Source of the DNA: JACCZH01 sp963729445
GTDB taxonomy: Bacteria > Chloroflexota > Chloroflexia > Thermomicrobiales > CFX8
Length of the DNA: 64,000 nt
Assembly: GCA_963729445.1 (NCBI GenBank)
Contig: CAVSNU010000003.1
Span: forward strand, 124,001 to 188,000
Direction of reading: 5' to 3'
The position numbers were made by a program, and so were the translations under genes. Numbering within the stretch: the stretch's first letter is position 1; each line of letters begins with the position of its first letter. Below, piece after piece: positions 8,553-17,633 of the stretch. The notes beneath the pieces were generated by a model. That model was given only the letters and a program-made list of their open reading frames with translations. It ran no database searches and was not told the DNA's origin.

Positions 8553-10175
8553 TTATCGGCCCCATATCCTTGATCCCTCGAGATGACCAAGAACAGGGGG
8601 AAGCGAGTCAATGAGGTCGCGAGCGATCACCCCTCTGGTAGAGCTGCTGTAGCGCAGCATCCGGCCAGCCTCCGCGCCGATGAAGACCGCGGCGCAGGCG
8701 GCGTCAAAGGGGTCGAAACCCTGAGCGAGAAAGCCGCCGATCATTCCGGCGAGCACGTCGCCGGTTCCGGGTGTCGCGAGTTCCGGACTCGCCCGATGAG
8801 CGACGGCTACGCGTCCGTCCGGCGCAGCCACGGCTGTGTGACCACCCTTGAGAACGACGACCTGATTCCAGGCTTGCGCGGCGTCACGCGCAACCTTGCG
8901 TGGCTCGCGCGTAACCTCGGCCGTGTCCACGCCGAGAAGACGCGCCATCTCGCCCGGGTGCGGTGTCAGCACGGCGGCGACGTTTCGCAGCAAATCTGGC
9001 CAGTTCTCCTCGCCCGCCAACCAGTTGAGGGCGTCGGCATCAATCACCACCGGAACCGAGGTCAGTAGAGCGGTATCGTGTGTCGGGATGTCGGAATCCG
9101 CGGACAATGCGCCGAAGCCGATGGGGAAAGCCGCTTTGGGGCTATCCTGCCCGAACAGCCGCGATAATAACGCCGTCGCAGGCTCGTCCTGCCCCAGGCC
9201 AGGCCCGAGCACGGCGGCAGTATAGCGCGCATGATCGCCGGTCACTGCTTCGTTCAGATCATCTACCGAGCGTCGTGGATCGCTGTCACTCAGCGGGACG
9301 AAGACGACTTCCGGCAGCTGAGACGCGATCGACGAGATCAGCATTCTAGGGACGGCAGCGCCGACAAGTCCGGTGCCAACGCGGAGCGCGGCCTCCGCTG
9401 CTAATCGTGGCGCGCCGAAATACACAGGAGATCCGCCGACGACGAGCAGGCCGCCGTAGGCGTGCTTGCCGGAGGAAGCGCGTCGTCTCGGGAAGAGTGG
9501 CGCGATCATCTCTTCAGTGATGAGGCCGATCGCGTCGGCGCTTTCCGGAGGTTGCAGACCGAGGTCGATCACGACAATGTCCCCTGCCAGCGTCAGCGCC
9601 GGCTCGTTGAGACAGCCAGATTTCATGAACCCCAGCGTGAGCGTCACGTCAGCTTCGACCGTGCCGGCAGCCGCTTCCCCAGTTTCGGAATCGATACCGG
9701 AGGGAACGTCAATTGCGATGAGTGGAATATCGTGTGCCTGGCTCGTCGCACTCGCTTCCGACAGTGCCGTGACTGCCGAGGATGGGAGGTCACCTCGGCC
9801 GCCGAGTCCGAAGATGCCGTCCAGGATGACGCTGGCAGAGCTCATCGAGGAGAAGTCACTGACAACCGCCACACGCTCAAGCACCGTCTGCTCGACCGGG
9901 AGCTCCCCGGCTTCGGGTCGATCGACAAAGAAGGCTTGGGAGGTCCAACCTAGCTCGGTGAGACGGGCGAGCGCGACGAGCGTATCGCCGCCATTCTTCC
10001 CTGGGCCAACCAGGCCGAACGCGACGCGTTCGTCGCCGTAACCCTGGATTTCACGGTCGATCCACTCTGCGATGCCGGTTGCTGCTTCCCGCATCAACTC
10101 AGCCTCATCCCTGCCGGAGTCGAACGCCTTCTGCTCGGCAGCGCGCATCTGTTCTGGAGTTATGACGTATGTCAT
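8553..10175 (-). CDS. nnr: Bifunctional NAD(P)H-hydrate repair enzyme (epimerase plus ADP-dependent dehydratase)
   Basis: 540 residues. The N-terminal YjeF-type epimerase domain (about 1-215; GPGKNGGD phosphate loop) interconverts R- and S-NAD(P)HX. The C-terminal ribokinase-like dehydratase domain (about 230-540; VLGPGLGQ, LTPHPGEMARLLG, PGTGDVLAG) restores NAD(P)H from the S form with ADP. The frame stays open 59 codons further upstream, but ATG 10175 (MTYVITPEQM) overlaps the acpS TGA (ATGA) and begins exactly at family homology. The order acpS-nnr is widespread in bacteria. Confidence 0.93.
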   Translation of the reverse strand: MTYVITPEQMRAAEQKAFDSGRDEAELMREAATGIAEWIDREIQGYGDERVAFGLVGPGKNGGDTLVALARLTELGWTSQAFFVDRPEAGELPVEQTVLERVAVVSDFSSMSSASVILDGIFGLGGRGDLPSSAVTALSEASATSQAHDIPLIAIDVPSGIDSETGEAAAGTVEADVTLTLGFMKSGCLNEPALTLAGDIVVIDLGLQPPESADAIGLITEEMIAPLFPRRRASSGKHAYGGLLVVGGSPVYFGAPRLAAEAALRVGTGLVGAAVPRMLISSIASQLPEVVFVPLSDSDPRRSVDDLNEAVTGDHARYTAAVLGPGLGQDEPATALLSRLFGQDSPKAAFPIGFGALSADSDIPTHDTALLTSVPVVIDADALNWLAGEENWPDLLRNVAAVLTPHPGEMARLLGVDTAEVTREPRKVARDAAQAWNQVVVLKGGHTAVAAPDGRVAVAHRASPELATPGTGDVLAGMIGGFLAQGFDPFDAACAAVFIGAEAGRMLRYSSSTRGVIARDLIDSLPPVLGHLEGSRIWGR

Positions 10176-10606
10176 TCGGTATCTCTCCGTGCCCTGGAGG
10201 CGACAACGATCGCCATGGCGTCCCCTCTGGAATGCGACAACGACACACTCCAGTGCGTTAACCCTAACAACTCCGCTCGTCGGGCAGCTGTGTTGTGGAG
10301 CACCAGAATCGGCTTGCCACGACGGTTTGGCAGCGTTTCGATGTCGCGCCACCTGACACCGCGAATGCCCGTCCCGAGCGCCTTCATCGTGGCTTCCTTG
10401 GCCGCAAAGCGCGCTGCCAGCTCCGACACGCGGCCGGCGTAACGCTCACGTTCCTTTGGCGTGTAGATACGCTCAAGAAACCGGTCGCCAAACTTCGCGA
10501 GAACCTGACCGATACGCTCGATCTCGATGACGTCAATTCCAACCTCGACCGGTCCCGCTGCCTCTGGATCCCAAATGGGATCGTACTTAGCGCCCAATGC
10601 CGACAT
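10172..10606 (-). CDS. acpS: Holo-[acyl-carrier-protein] synthase
   Basis: 144 residues. AcpS transfers 4'-phosphopantetheine from CoA to apo-ACP. VGIDVIEIERI carries the Mg-binding Asp, and RFAAKEATMKALGTG is the second signature helix with the metal-binding Glu. The N-terminal 20 residues before VGID are longer than usual. ATG 10606 was chosen because the only earlier start (10642) lies further inside ugd; even so it overlaps the ugd stop by 20 nt. Confidence 0.92.
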   Translation of the reverse strand: MSALGAKYDPIWDPEAAGPVEVGIDVIEIERIGQVLAKFGDRFLERIYTPKERERYAGRVSELAARFAAKEATMKALGTGIRGVRWRDIETLPNRRGKPILVLHNTAARRAELLGLTHWSVSLSHSRGDAMAIVVASRARRDTE

Positions 10607-11879
10607 AGGTGAATCCGAGTGAGTGCATCTCTTCAGGGTCATACAGGTTACGGCCGTCTAGCACCAGGGGCTGGCGCATCAACTCAGCGACGCGAGACAT
10701 GTTGGCCTGTTTGAACTCGTTCCAGGGGGTCACCACGCACAGGGCGTGTGCGCCGCTTACGGCGTCATAGGGCGTTGGGCAGATCCGGGTTTGTGGAAGC
10801 GCCCTCTGTGCGTTCTCCATCGCGGCTGGATCGTAGGCACGCACCGTCCCGCCACGCTGCTGGATCATGCCGATAATGTCCAGTGCCGGGGACTCGCGGA
10901 TATCGTCGGTATCCTGCTTGAATGCCAGGCCCCAGACCGCTATCTCCTTGCCGTGGACGTCGCCGATATGGTCCTGGAGCTTGCGCACGAAGCGCCGGCG
11001 CTGATCGACGTTGATCTCCATGACAGCGTGCAGGAGCTGGGGATGACAATCGGCCTCGTGTGCCATGTGGGCGAGCGCCTTCACATCTTTCGGGAAGCAC
11101 GAGCCACCGTAGCCGATGCCGGCCTGGAGGAAGAGCGACCCGATGCGCTGGTCGTAACCCATGCCCTTCGCGACGGTTGTGACATCCGCCCCAACCCGTT
11201 CGCAGATCTGAGCGATTTCGTTGATGAATGAGATCTTTGTCGCCAGGAATGAGTTTGAGGCGTACTTGATCATCTCCGCGGACCGCCGGTCGGTGATGAC
11301 TGTTGGAGCGTCCAGGACGCTGTAGAGCTCGCAAACCTTCTCGGCTGCTGCCTGGTCGTCAGAGCCCAGTACGATGCGATCTGGGTTAAGGACGTCATAG
11401 ACGGCGCTTCCCTCGCGCAGGAACTCAGGATTGGAAACGACGGCGAAGCCGGTGCCTGAATCGACGTGCTCACGGATGATCTGCGTGACGAGATCGCCCG
11501 AGCCGATGGGCATCGTGCTCTTGTTCACAACGACCGCGCCATCCTTCAGATGCTCCGCGATCATCTCTGCCGCTCGCCTCACGGCGCGCATGTCGGCTTC
11601 ACCTGACTGAGATGATGGCGTGTCGACGCAGATGAACACGAAATCTGAGCCGGGTACCGCTATGCTGTAGTCCGTTGTGAAATGCAACCGCTTCGACGTG
11701 ATGTTGCGTGCCATGAGCTCAGGCAGCCCCGGCTCGAAGATTGGACACTCGCCTTCCTGGAGTCTCTGAACCTTGTTCTCATCGATGTCCACACAGTAGA
11801 CATCGTTCCCAAGGTCAGCGAACGCGGCTCCGGAAACAAGTCCAACGTAGCCGCTGCCAATGATGCTAATCTGAGCCAT
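10587..11879 (-). CDS. UDP-glucose/GDP-mannose 6-dehydrogenase family protein
   Basis: 430 residues. It oxidises a nucleotide sugar, most likely UDP-glucose to UDP-glucuronate, using two NAD+. The Rossmann motif GSGYVG is at the N-terminus, and the catalytic cysteine is in YGGSCFPKD near the middle. NPEFLREG and GLAFKQDTDDIRESP are hallmarks of the family. ATG 11879 has AAGGAGA upstream, so the 16 extra codons open upstream are not used. It is probably for envelope polysaccharide; the neighbouring FecR-like surface protein fits this, but UDP-ManNAc or GDP-mannose cannot be excluded as substrate. Confidence 0.92.
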   Translation of the reverse strand: MAQISIIGSGYVGLVSGAAFADLGNDVYCVDIDENKVQRLQEGECPIFEPGLPELMARNITSKRLHFTTDYSIAVPGSDFVFICVDTPSSQSGEADMRAVRRAAEMIAEHLKDGAVVVNKSTMPIGSGDLVTQIIREHVDSGTGFAVVSNPEFLREGSAVYDVLNPDRIVLGSDDQAAAEKVCELYSVLDAPTVITDRRSAEMIKYASNSFLATKISFINEIAQICERVGADVTTVAKGMGYDQRIGSLFLQAGIGYGGSCFPKDVKALAHMAHEADCHPQLLHAVMEINVDQRRRFVRKLQDHIGDVHGKEIAVWGLAFKQDTDDIRESPALDIIGMIQQRGGTVRAYDPAAMENAQRALPQTRICPTPYDAVSGAHALCVVTPWNEFKQANMSRVAELMRQPLVLDGRNLYDPEEMHSLGFTYVGIGR

Positions 11880-11950
11880 GTGACGCCGTCTCCTTCTTGC
11901 CGCGAAAGACTTTCGTGCACACGCCATTATGGCAGTGTGGTGGCAATGTG

Positions 11951-13264
11951 TTACGAGGCCGATTGTCCCAGCTCGCTGCTTGTGAGCGAGAGGTTGGTCA
12001 CCATCGTCTGGTAACTTTGTCCCGAAGCGTACACCACGATCGACGTGATCTGTCTCGGTAACGGGGATAAATTACGCAGGTCAAAGATGACCTGTTCCCA
12101 AGTATTCAGAGCGAGCCGGGATCCGACATCGTTCGGAATTGGTACAGCGGACTCCTCCAGCGCGTAGAAGCGTCGCGACCATTGCCGCTCCTCACCGAGA
12201 ATATCAACGTAATTGAGCTCGACGACGAGAGGAAACTGGTCGAGCTCGGGGCCGCCGCCGGGCGGTTTCTGTGCTGCAATCTTGATGTGAAACGCCAGTT
12301 GCACCGAAGAAAACACCCGCAGCGTCTGGCCGATTCTTTGACGGATACCAGTACGCGCAGGGCTCCCGCCGTTCGCTCCGCGCAGAAGCTCAACGGCCAC
12401 GACAGATTCGCCATGCATCCACTCGTTGACCAGCTCGACCGACCCGGCCCGCGTGGGCGCGGGAGCTCCGCTGCTGGCGTCGTGGAACTCTACCCAGTTG
12501 GACAGGCCGTACTCGAACGAGCCATCGACGATGAGCTCGCGTACGGCTGGCGTCACGGGGCCAATCGTACCCGTGGGATCGACCCGGACTTGCTGGTTGT
12601 CCACCAGTCGTTGGGACGCGTGCTCTGTCTGCAGCGTCGCGGCTCCACGGAGCACGGCGGCGCGCAGCCAGTGATGGGTGGCAGGGCTTTGCTCGCGGGC
12701 CGTCAAGTTCTGTACTTCTACGAGGAAAGAACCAACCTCCGCCCGCCCCTCCTCGTCGGCCATGCTTACGCGTGCGTCCTTGGCTGCAACTGTCAGCTCG
12801 CTATAGGAGTATTCTCCGTGCGGGGCCATCGCTACGTAGATTGTGCCGCGCTCGGGCCGCAACACGATGTGTTTGGTTGACTGCAGGTATCGAGAAGAAC
12901 GCATCCGGGCCACCTCCAGGACCGTGTCCTCGGAGACTTCAACCGTGGAACCGTCAAAGAGCGTGATCCATACGACGGTCCCGAGGGTTGTCGAGATCTC
13001 GTCGCCTTCGGACACGGTGGTCGTTTCGGTGATGTAGCGCCAGTCAGCGTCGTTCGGTGAACGGATCAGCGCGTTGCTGCCGCTGATGATCGTGACGGTC
13101 GCGGTCTCGGCCTGGGTGGCGTGGCGGAAATAGAACGTTCCCAGAAAGGCTACAAGTACCACAACGCCGGCGAAGACGAGCAGGCCGGCCCCCATGGCCA
13201 GCCACGCGCGCCGCGTCTGTCGTCGGATCATCGGCTCGGAATGTTGATCCAGGCTCGTTTCCAC
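11951..13264 (-). CDS. Membrane-anchored FecR-domain protein with C-terminal carbohydrate-binding-like domain
   Basis: 437 residues. A cytoplasmic N-terminus rich in Arg (RRQTRR) precedes one membrane segment at about 20-45, so the bulk is extracytoplasmic. Residues about 55-150 resemble a FecR domain (TVTIISGSNALIR... EGDEISTT... TLFDGSTVEVSEDT). The C-terminal half starts DGSFEYGLSNWVEF, a pattern common in carbohydrate-binding-type beta-sandwiches. No FecI-type sigma or TonB receptor is nearby, so it is unlikely to be a classical FecR. The GTG start lies 20 nt after tgt and has a poor ribosome site; ATG 13231 is an alternative. The function is inferred only. Confidence 0.7.
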   Translation of the reverse strand: METSLDQHSEPMIRRQTRRAWLAMGAGLLVFAGVVVLVAFLGTFYFRHATQAETATVTIISGSNALIRSPNDADWRYITETTTVSEGDEISTTLGTVVWITLFDGSTVEVSEDTVLEVARMRSSRYLQSTKHIVLRPERGTIYVAMAPHGEYSYSELTVAAKDARVSMADEEGRAEVGSFLVEVQNLTAREQSPATHHWLRAAVLRGAATLQTEHASQRLVDNQQVRVDPTGTIGPVTPAVRELIVDGSFEYGLSNWVEFHDASSGAPAPTRAGSVELVNEWMHGESVVAVELLRGANGGSPARTGIRQRIGQTLRVFSSVQLAFHIKIAAQKPPGGGPELDQFPLVVELNYVDILGEERQWSRRFYALEESAVPIPNDVGSRLALNTWEQVIFDLRNLSPLPRQITSIVVYASGQSYQTMVTNLSLTSSELGQSAS

Positions 13265-13284
13265 GGTGCGTTGCGTCCTGTCAG

Positions 13285-14502
13285 CTACGGGCGAGTCTGA
13301 CGTTGACGATACCGTGCTCTTTGCTCGGCGGCAACGGCCTGGTTCGCAACCTGGTAGCGCGCCAGGAATGCCCGGTGCTCGGCCGCGAATGTACCGCTGT
13401 GAATAGCAGCCCGTATCGCCGCCATCTCGCGCATCAGGAAGCGCAGGTTATGGATCGATGCCAGGCGATACGCCAGCAGCTCCTTCGTGCGAAAGAGGTG
13501 ATGGAGATACGCGGCGCTAAAGGTACGGCAGGTGTAGCAATCGCAATCCGGGTCAACAGCCTCGTCGAGGTCCCTGAAGCGCTGCGATGTCACGATTACC
13601 CGTCCGTCGGGAGTGTACAGTGCTCCCCTCCTGGCAACGCGGGTTGGCAGCACGCAGTCAAACATGTCAACGCCGGCGGCGACGGCGTTCCAGAGATCTT
13701 CCGGCGAGCCGACACCCATGAGATACCTTGGCCTTGCCGGGTCGAGCTCGGAGATCGAGCTGGCGAGCATTTCGGCCATGACGTCTTTGGGCTCGCCGAC
13801 GCTCAGTCCGCCGATGGCGAGACCATCGACCACTGAGTCGGAAACGACTCGCGCTGAGTGCGCCCGCCTGGCGATGTCGAAACCGCCCTGGCAGATACCG
13901 AAGAGAAGCGGTCGAACGGGTGCAGTTATGTCGATATGCTCGTTGAAGGCAGCGAGATTGCGCGGCAACCAGAGATGCGTGAGCTCCATGGCTTCCTGTT
14001 GCGCGGCTGTATCCGCGTCGTATCCAACGCAGACGTCAAGCGCCATGATGATGTCCGAGCCGAACTGCGCTTGCAATTGCACCGCGCGCTCCGGGCTGAG
14101 GTCGTGGTAGCTTCCATCTATGTGCGATCGAAAGGTTACGCCCGCTTTGCTCAGCTTCCGATGCTGGGCCAGACTGAACACCTGAAACCCGCCCGAGTCG
14201 GTCAGGACCGGTTTCTCCCAGCGCATGAAATGGCTGACGCCGCCCATCTTCTCGATCAGGTCAGCGCCGGGACGCAGCATAAGATGGTAGGTATTTGCAA
14301 GTACGATCTCTGCGCCAAGTTCTGTCAGATCGGTGGGGTCGAGCGACTTGACGCTCGCCTGAGTTCCAACCGGCATGAATACAGGTGTTGTAACCTCGCC
14401 GCGCGGGAGCGTCAGGCGGCCTGTCCGCGCGGCTCCATCCTGGGTGACAATACGAAACGGTGACGACACGTTGATACTGACCTTGCTAGGGTAATCCCGC
14501 AT
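13285..14502 (-). CDS. tgt: tRNA-guanine transglycosylase (queuine tRNA-ribosyltransferase)
   Basis: About 405 residues. The enzyme exchanges G34 for preQ1 in tRNAs with GUN anticodons. The catalytic Asp is in LTDSGGFQVFSL and the nucleophile Asp in MFDCVLPTR. The zinc site CDCYTC with a downstream His near HHLF is intact. ATG 14502 is used here; GTG at 14472 (VSSPFRI) would also leave all homology and would remove the overlap with the divergent methyltransferase gene. It heads the minus-strand run that continues through the FecR-like gene to alr. Confidence 0.94.
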   Translation of the reverse strand: MRDYPSKVSINVSSPFRIVTQDGAARTGRLTLPRGEVTTPVFMPVGTQASVKSLDPTDLTELGAEIVLANTYHLMLRPGADLIEKMGGVSHFMRWEKPVLTDSGGFQVFSLAQHRKLSKAGVTFRSHIDGSYHDLSPERAVQLQAQFGSDIIMALDVCVGYDADTAAQQEAMELTHLWLPRNLAAFNEHIDITAPVRPLLFGICQGGFDIARRAHSARVVSDSVVDGLAIGGLSVGEPKDVMAEMLASSISELDPARPRYLMGVGSPEDLWNAVAAGVDMFDCVLPTRVARRGALYTPDGRVIVTSQRFRDLDEAVDPDCDCYTCRTFSAAYLHHLFRTKELLAYRLASIHNLRFLMREMAAIRAAIHSGTFAAEHRAFLARYQVANQAVAAEQRARYRQRQTRP

Positions 14503-15139
14503 GCGGAGCAGGATGTCAATTCGATCTAGAGTTCTCAATAAGCTGTTCGGGCTACTCTATGGCCCACTCGTATTCTTGCACGAGCCCGCTGGAGCGTGTT
14601 TGTTTGGCCCATCCTGGGCGGGCAGACGATCCAGCGTAGGACACACTATCCCGGACAAAGGACTCGTGCTCGACCTTGGCTGTGGCGGCGGTCTGCTCCT
14701 GTCCGAGCTGCCACACCGGTGCGGGCTTAGCGTGGGAATCGAACCCTCACCCATGATGGCGCAGCGAGCTCGAGCGCGAGGATGCCTGCTCGTTCGCGCC
14801 AACGCGGAGCGGTTACCGATACCAGACGCTGCGGTTTCCGCTATTGTCTGTACCTATCCCGGTCCATGGATTCGTGCTTCGCGCGTGTGGGACGAATTGG
14901 CGAGAGTTACCGGACCTGATGCAGCGGTGACGATCCTGTTAGGGGGCAGCGTTACGCGCGGCAGGTTCTCAACGGTGCGATCGCGGCTGATTCAAGTGAT
15001 CTATGGCGGCGATTTGCAGCACCCGGACAATGCCGAGCTCGTCGGATTCGGCCATGCGCAGATCTCCGGACGAGCAGCGCTCGTGGACGATGCGTGGGGG
15101 CAGGCGATCGTTTGGACAGGCGTACGCGAACGAGACTAG
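14501..15139 (+). CDS. SAM-dependent methyltransferase (class I)
   Basis: About 212 residues (208 if ATG 14513 is used). The glycine-rich SAM motif VLDLGCGGGLLL is near residue 56, an acidic motif II follows (GIEPSPMM), and a post-I segment (RANAERLPIPDAAV) is typical of ubiquinone/phospholipid-type methyltransferases. The substrate cannot be told. The start overlaps the divergent tgt start by 2 nt, so one of the two starts is probably further in. Its stop overlaps the stop of the convergent TatA/B-like gene. Confidence 0.8.
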   Translation: MRSRMSIRSRVLNKLFGLLYGPLVFLHEPAGACLFGPSWAGRRSSVGHTIPDKGLVLDLGCGGGLLLSELPHRCGLSVGIEPSPMMAQRARARGCLLVRANAERLPIPDAAVSAIVCTYPGPWIRASRVWDELARVTGPDAAVTILLGGSVTRGRFSTVRSRLIQVIYGGDLQHPDNAELVGFGHAQISGRAALVDDAWGQAIVWTGVRERD

Positions 15140-15678
15140 CCCTCGTCAAACCCGCCAAGGTCGGCCAACGGGTCCTTTTTCGTCGGTAGCACGCGCGCGG
15201 CCGGCTTCGCCTGAGCTTGGGGACCCTTCTTGATCGGCTGAGCTCCAGACGTCTGAGCGGTCGTCGGGTTCGCCGCCGTTCTCACCGATGGACGCTGAGC
15301 CGTGGCGGTGTTCGATGGCTTGGAGGACAGTGGCGACGTTGCGGCCTCGGCGGCCTGTGTCGTTTCATTGCTGATTGCCGTTGCCCCGGACCGGACTTCT
15401 TCGGCAGCCGAATCGGTAATCTCGGTCACGGAAGTCGCGAGGTCGCGAGTCTCACGCTGGACATCGTATACCGTGCTCTTCATCTCGTCCATCGCGCCAC
15501 GAACGTCTGAGATGGACTCCTCGAATTCACCGGTCATCTCGCGGGTCATCTTACGCAGGTCGCGCAGTGCCTTACCGGCCTGCGCGCCCATTTCAGGGAG
15601 TTTGTCGGGTCCAAAAATGATGAGTGCGACGATCATGATCACCAGGATCTCCATCGCGCCCATGCCGAGAAAATTCAT
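15136..15678 (-). CDS. Sec-independent protein translocase TatA/TatB-like subunit
   Basis: 180 residues. One N-terminal membrane segment (MEILVIMIVALIIFGPDKLPEMG) with the FGP hinge is followed by an amphipathic helix (GKALRDLRKMTREM), then a long coiled-coil-prone acidic region and a low-complexity Ala/Thr/Pro tail. The length and coiled-coil region resemble TatB more than the 60-90 residue TatA proteins found later in this window. It would act at the cytoplasmic membrane in export of folded twin-arginine proteins with TatC, which is not present in the window. Confidence 0.85.
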   Translation of the reverse strand: MNFLGMGAMEILVIMIVALIIFGPDKLPEMGAQAGKALRDLRKMTREMTGEFEESISDVRGAMDEMKSTVYDVQRETRDLATSVTEITDSAAEEVRSGATAISNETTQAAEAATSPLSSKPSNTATAQRPSVRTAANPTTAQTSGAQPIKKGPQAQAKPAARVLPTKKDPLADLGGFDEG

Positions 15679-15873
15679 GACAATGTACTCCGGAATAGAA
15701 TCCGACGTTTACGTTGAAACACCGTGCGGTCGCCGGATTCAACGGCAATAGTATACCATCGGGTCTTGTTGGGCCAGTCCCGTTTGGCCCGGCTAGCTTG
15801 GAGCAACGTGCTTACTCGACTCTTTCGTCCAGACCGGTCTCAGAACAACCCACGACCCGATCGCGCGGTGACG

Positions 15874-16449
15874 ATGATCGTGGGATTGGGCAACCCGGGC
15901 GCCAAATATGCGGCTACTCGTCACAACGCGGGATTCATGGTTGTCGATCAACTGGCCGCGACCCAGCAAGTGAAGCCGCGCGAGCGTTTTCAGGCTTCTA
16001 TCCTCGAAACACAGTATGACGATGAATCGTTAGTTCTTGTCAAGCCGCTAACCTTCATGAACAGGAGCGGACTCGCCGTCGCGCAGGCTGCGCGCTGGTA
16101 CAAGGTCCGTCCAGACCGAATCCTCATTATCTGTGACGATTTGGACCTGCCATTTGGATCTATCCGGTTGCGAGCGCAGGGTTCCGCCGGCGGTCAGAAA
16201 GGCCTTGCGTCGATCATCGAGCATCTGGGGACCAACGCCATCCCGCGCTTGCGAGTAGGCATCGGCCGCCCGACGTCTGGCTCTGCTGAGCACCATGTTC
16301 TCAGCCGGTTCTCGTCAACAGAGCGAACCAGGCTTCCCGAGGTTATTGATCTGGCTGCTGAGGCCGCGATGTCCTGGCTGCGAGACGGGATTGAGCCAGC
16401 GATGAACGTCTACAATCGTCGCGATCACGATGGCTCAGATGCTACGTGA
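15874..16449 (+). CDS. pth: Peptidyl-tRNA hydrolase
   Basis: 191 residues from ATG 15874, starting directly with MIVGLGNPG, as the family does. It releases tRNA from stalled peptidyl-tRNA. The catalytic His is in TRHNAGF, and the conserved KPLTFMN, CDDLDLP and GGQKGL segments are all present. An in-frame GTG at 15808 with GGAG 4 nt upstream would add a 22-residue basic, proline-rich N-terminus (LTRLFRPDRSQNN). The ribosome site favours that start and homology favours 15874, so the start is uncertain. Confidence 0.92.
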   Translation: MIVGLGNPGAKYAATRHNAGFMVVDQLAATQQVKPRERFQASILETQYDDESLVLVKPLTFMNRSGLAVAQAARWYKVRPDRILIICDDLDLPFGSIRLRAQGSAGGQKGLASIIEHLGTNAIPRLRVGIGRPTSGSAEHHVLSRFSSTERTRLPEVIDLAAEAAMSWLRDGIEPAMNVYNRRDHDGSDAT

Positions 16450-16751
16450 GCTCCCTCCTGAGCTGATGGACGACTTCTGGTCCGGTAACGCTAGTTCCTG
16501 CAGCTTCCTCGTACCATTCGTGGGGACGCCCTTTCTGTCGAACTGCTCGCGCGGGCGCGTAGCTTTCTAAGCTGCTACGAGCGCTGTTGGTCTGTTGGTC
16601 GTGCTTGTGTCCACGAGGAGCTCAGACCTGTGCAAGAAGTACGTGGACGCTAGAACACCTATAATCGTCTGAAATGGTCGGGTTACATGCCTGAACAGAG
16701 AGTACGAACGCGAGGGGCGGGGCCCAACACGGGGCCCTTGAGGGGATAGAC
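16450..16751. other. 302-nt intergenic region with possible promoter and a hairpin before the fatty-acid operon
   Basis: No convincing gene. A 46-codon frame (ATG near 16430 to TAA near 16570) has no homology or ribosome site that I can recognise. A TATAAT hexamer lies at 16660-16665 without a good -35 box. GGGCCC at 16720-16725 and again at 16732-16737 can pair with a 6-nt loop, just before the GAGGGG ribosome site of the dehydrogenase at 16752. I see no B12 riboswitch consensus. Confidence 0.4.
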
Positions 16752-17603
16752 ATGGATATCACACGCGTAGCGGTCATTGGTGCTGGGACGATGGGGAGTG
16801 GAATTACCCAGGTCCTTGCCCAGGCCAGCATCGTGGTCACGATGATCGACCAGACCGAAGAGCAGCTCTCGACTGGTCTCGCTACTATCGAACGCAACCT
16901 CAACCGGGCCGTTGATCGCGGGAGGATGAGCCAGGATGACAAAGGACTGACGCTCAGCTTGATCGAAACAGCAACGCAATATGACGCCGTTCGTGCCGCG
17001 GACCTGGTTATTGAAGCCGTAAGCGAAGTTGCCGAACTGAAGCGCGAGGTATTCCAGCGCATGGATGAGCTCGCACCTGACCACGCGATATTGGCCTCAA
17101 ACACATCCTCGATCTCGATCACCATGCTGGGCGCGGCCACGAGACGTCCCGAGCGTGTGGTAGGAATGCATTTCTTCAATCCCGTTCCCCAGATGCAGCT
17201 CGTCGAGGTCGTCCGCGGCGAGAGCACGAGTGACGAGGTGGTGGCAGCGGTTAGCCGTCTGACGGAGCGCATCGGTAAGCGCTCTGTGGAAGTCAACGAC
17301 TATCCCGGATTCGTTTCGAACAGGGTGTTGCTGCCGATGATCAATGAGGCAGTGTTCTGTCTCATGGAGGGCGTCGCGACACGCGAGAATATCGACGACG
17401 TGATGAAACTCGGCATGAATCACCCCATGGGTCCACTCGCGCTGGCAGACCTCATCGGCCTCGACGTGTGCCTCGATATTCTCCAGGTACTGCACCGCGA
17501 TCTGGGTGACCCGAAGTATCGGCCGGCACCACTCTTGCGAAAGATGGTCCACGCGGGGCATCTGGGGCGCAAATCGGGTAAGGGCTTCTTCGACTACTCC
17601 TAG
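16752..17603 (+). CDS. 3-hydroxyacyl/3-hydroxybutyryl-CoA dehydrogenase
   Basis: 283 residues, the usual size of single-function NAD(P)-dependent 3-hydroxybutyryl-CoA dehydrogenases. The Rossmann motif is GAGTMGSG (Gly10, Gly12, Gly15). The catalytic His lies in GMHFFNPVP with the following ASNTSS and PGFVSNR motifs. The C-terminal domain has NHPMGPLALADLIGLD. It interconverts acetoacetyl-CoA and 3-hydroxybutyryl-CoA or longer analogues in fatty-acid or butyrate metabolism. First gene of a four-gene unit with acyl-CoA dehydrogenase and B12-mutase parts. Confidence 0.93.
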   Translation: MDITRVAVIGAGTMGSGITQVLAQASIVVTMIDQTEEQLSTGLATIERNLNRAVDRGRMSQDDKGLTLSLIETATQYDAVRAADLVIEAVSEVAELKREVFQRMDELAPDHAILASNTSSISITMLGAATRRPERVVGMHFFNPVPQMQLVEVVRGESTSDEVVAAVSRLTERIGKRSVEVNDYPGFVSNRVLLPMINEAVFCLMEGVATRENIDDVMKLGMNHPMGPLALADLIGLDVCLDILQVLHRDLGDPKYRPAPLLRKMVHAGHLGRKSGKGFFDYS

Positions 17604-17633
17604 CCTGCGCGAACGACGGACGAGGACTGGTAG

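Noticed and set aside
16430..16570. 46-codon frame overlapping the pth end
   Set aside because: No ribosome site and no recognisable sequence.
16450..16751. Cobalamin riboswitch upstream of the B12-related operon
   Set aside because: The conserved B12-box and surrounding consensus could not be found on reading the region.
16622..17296. Minus-strand frame opposite the 3-hydroxyacyl-CoA dehydrogenase
   Set aside because: Ser/Thr/Arg-rich shadow without ribosome site or homology.
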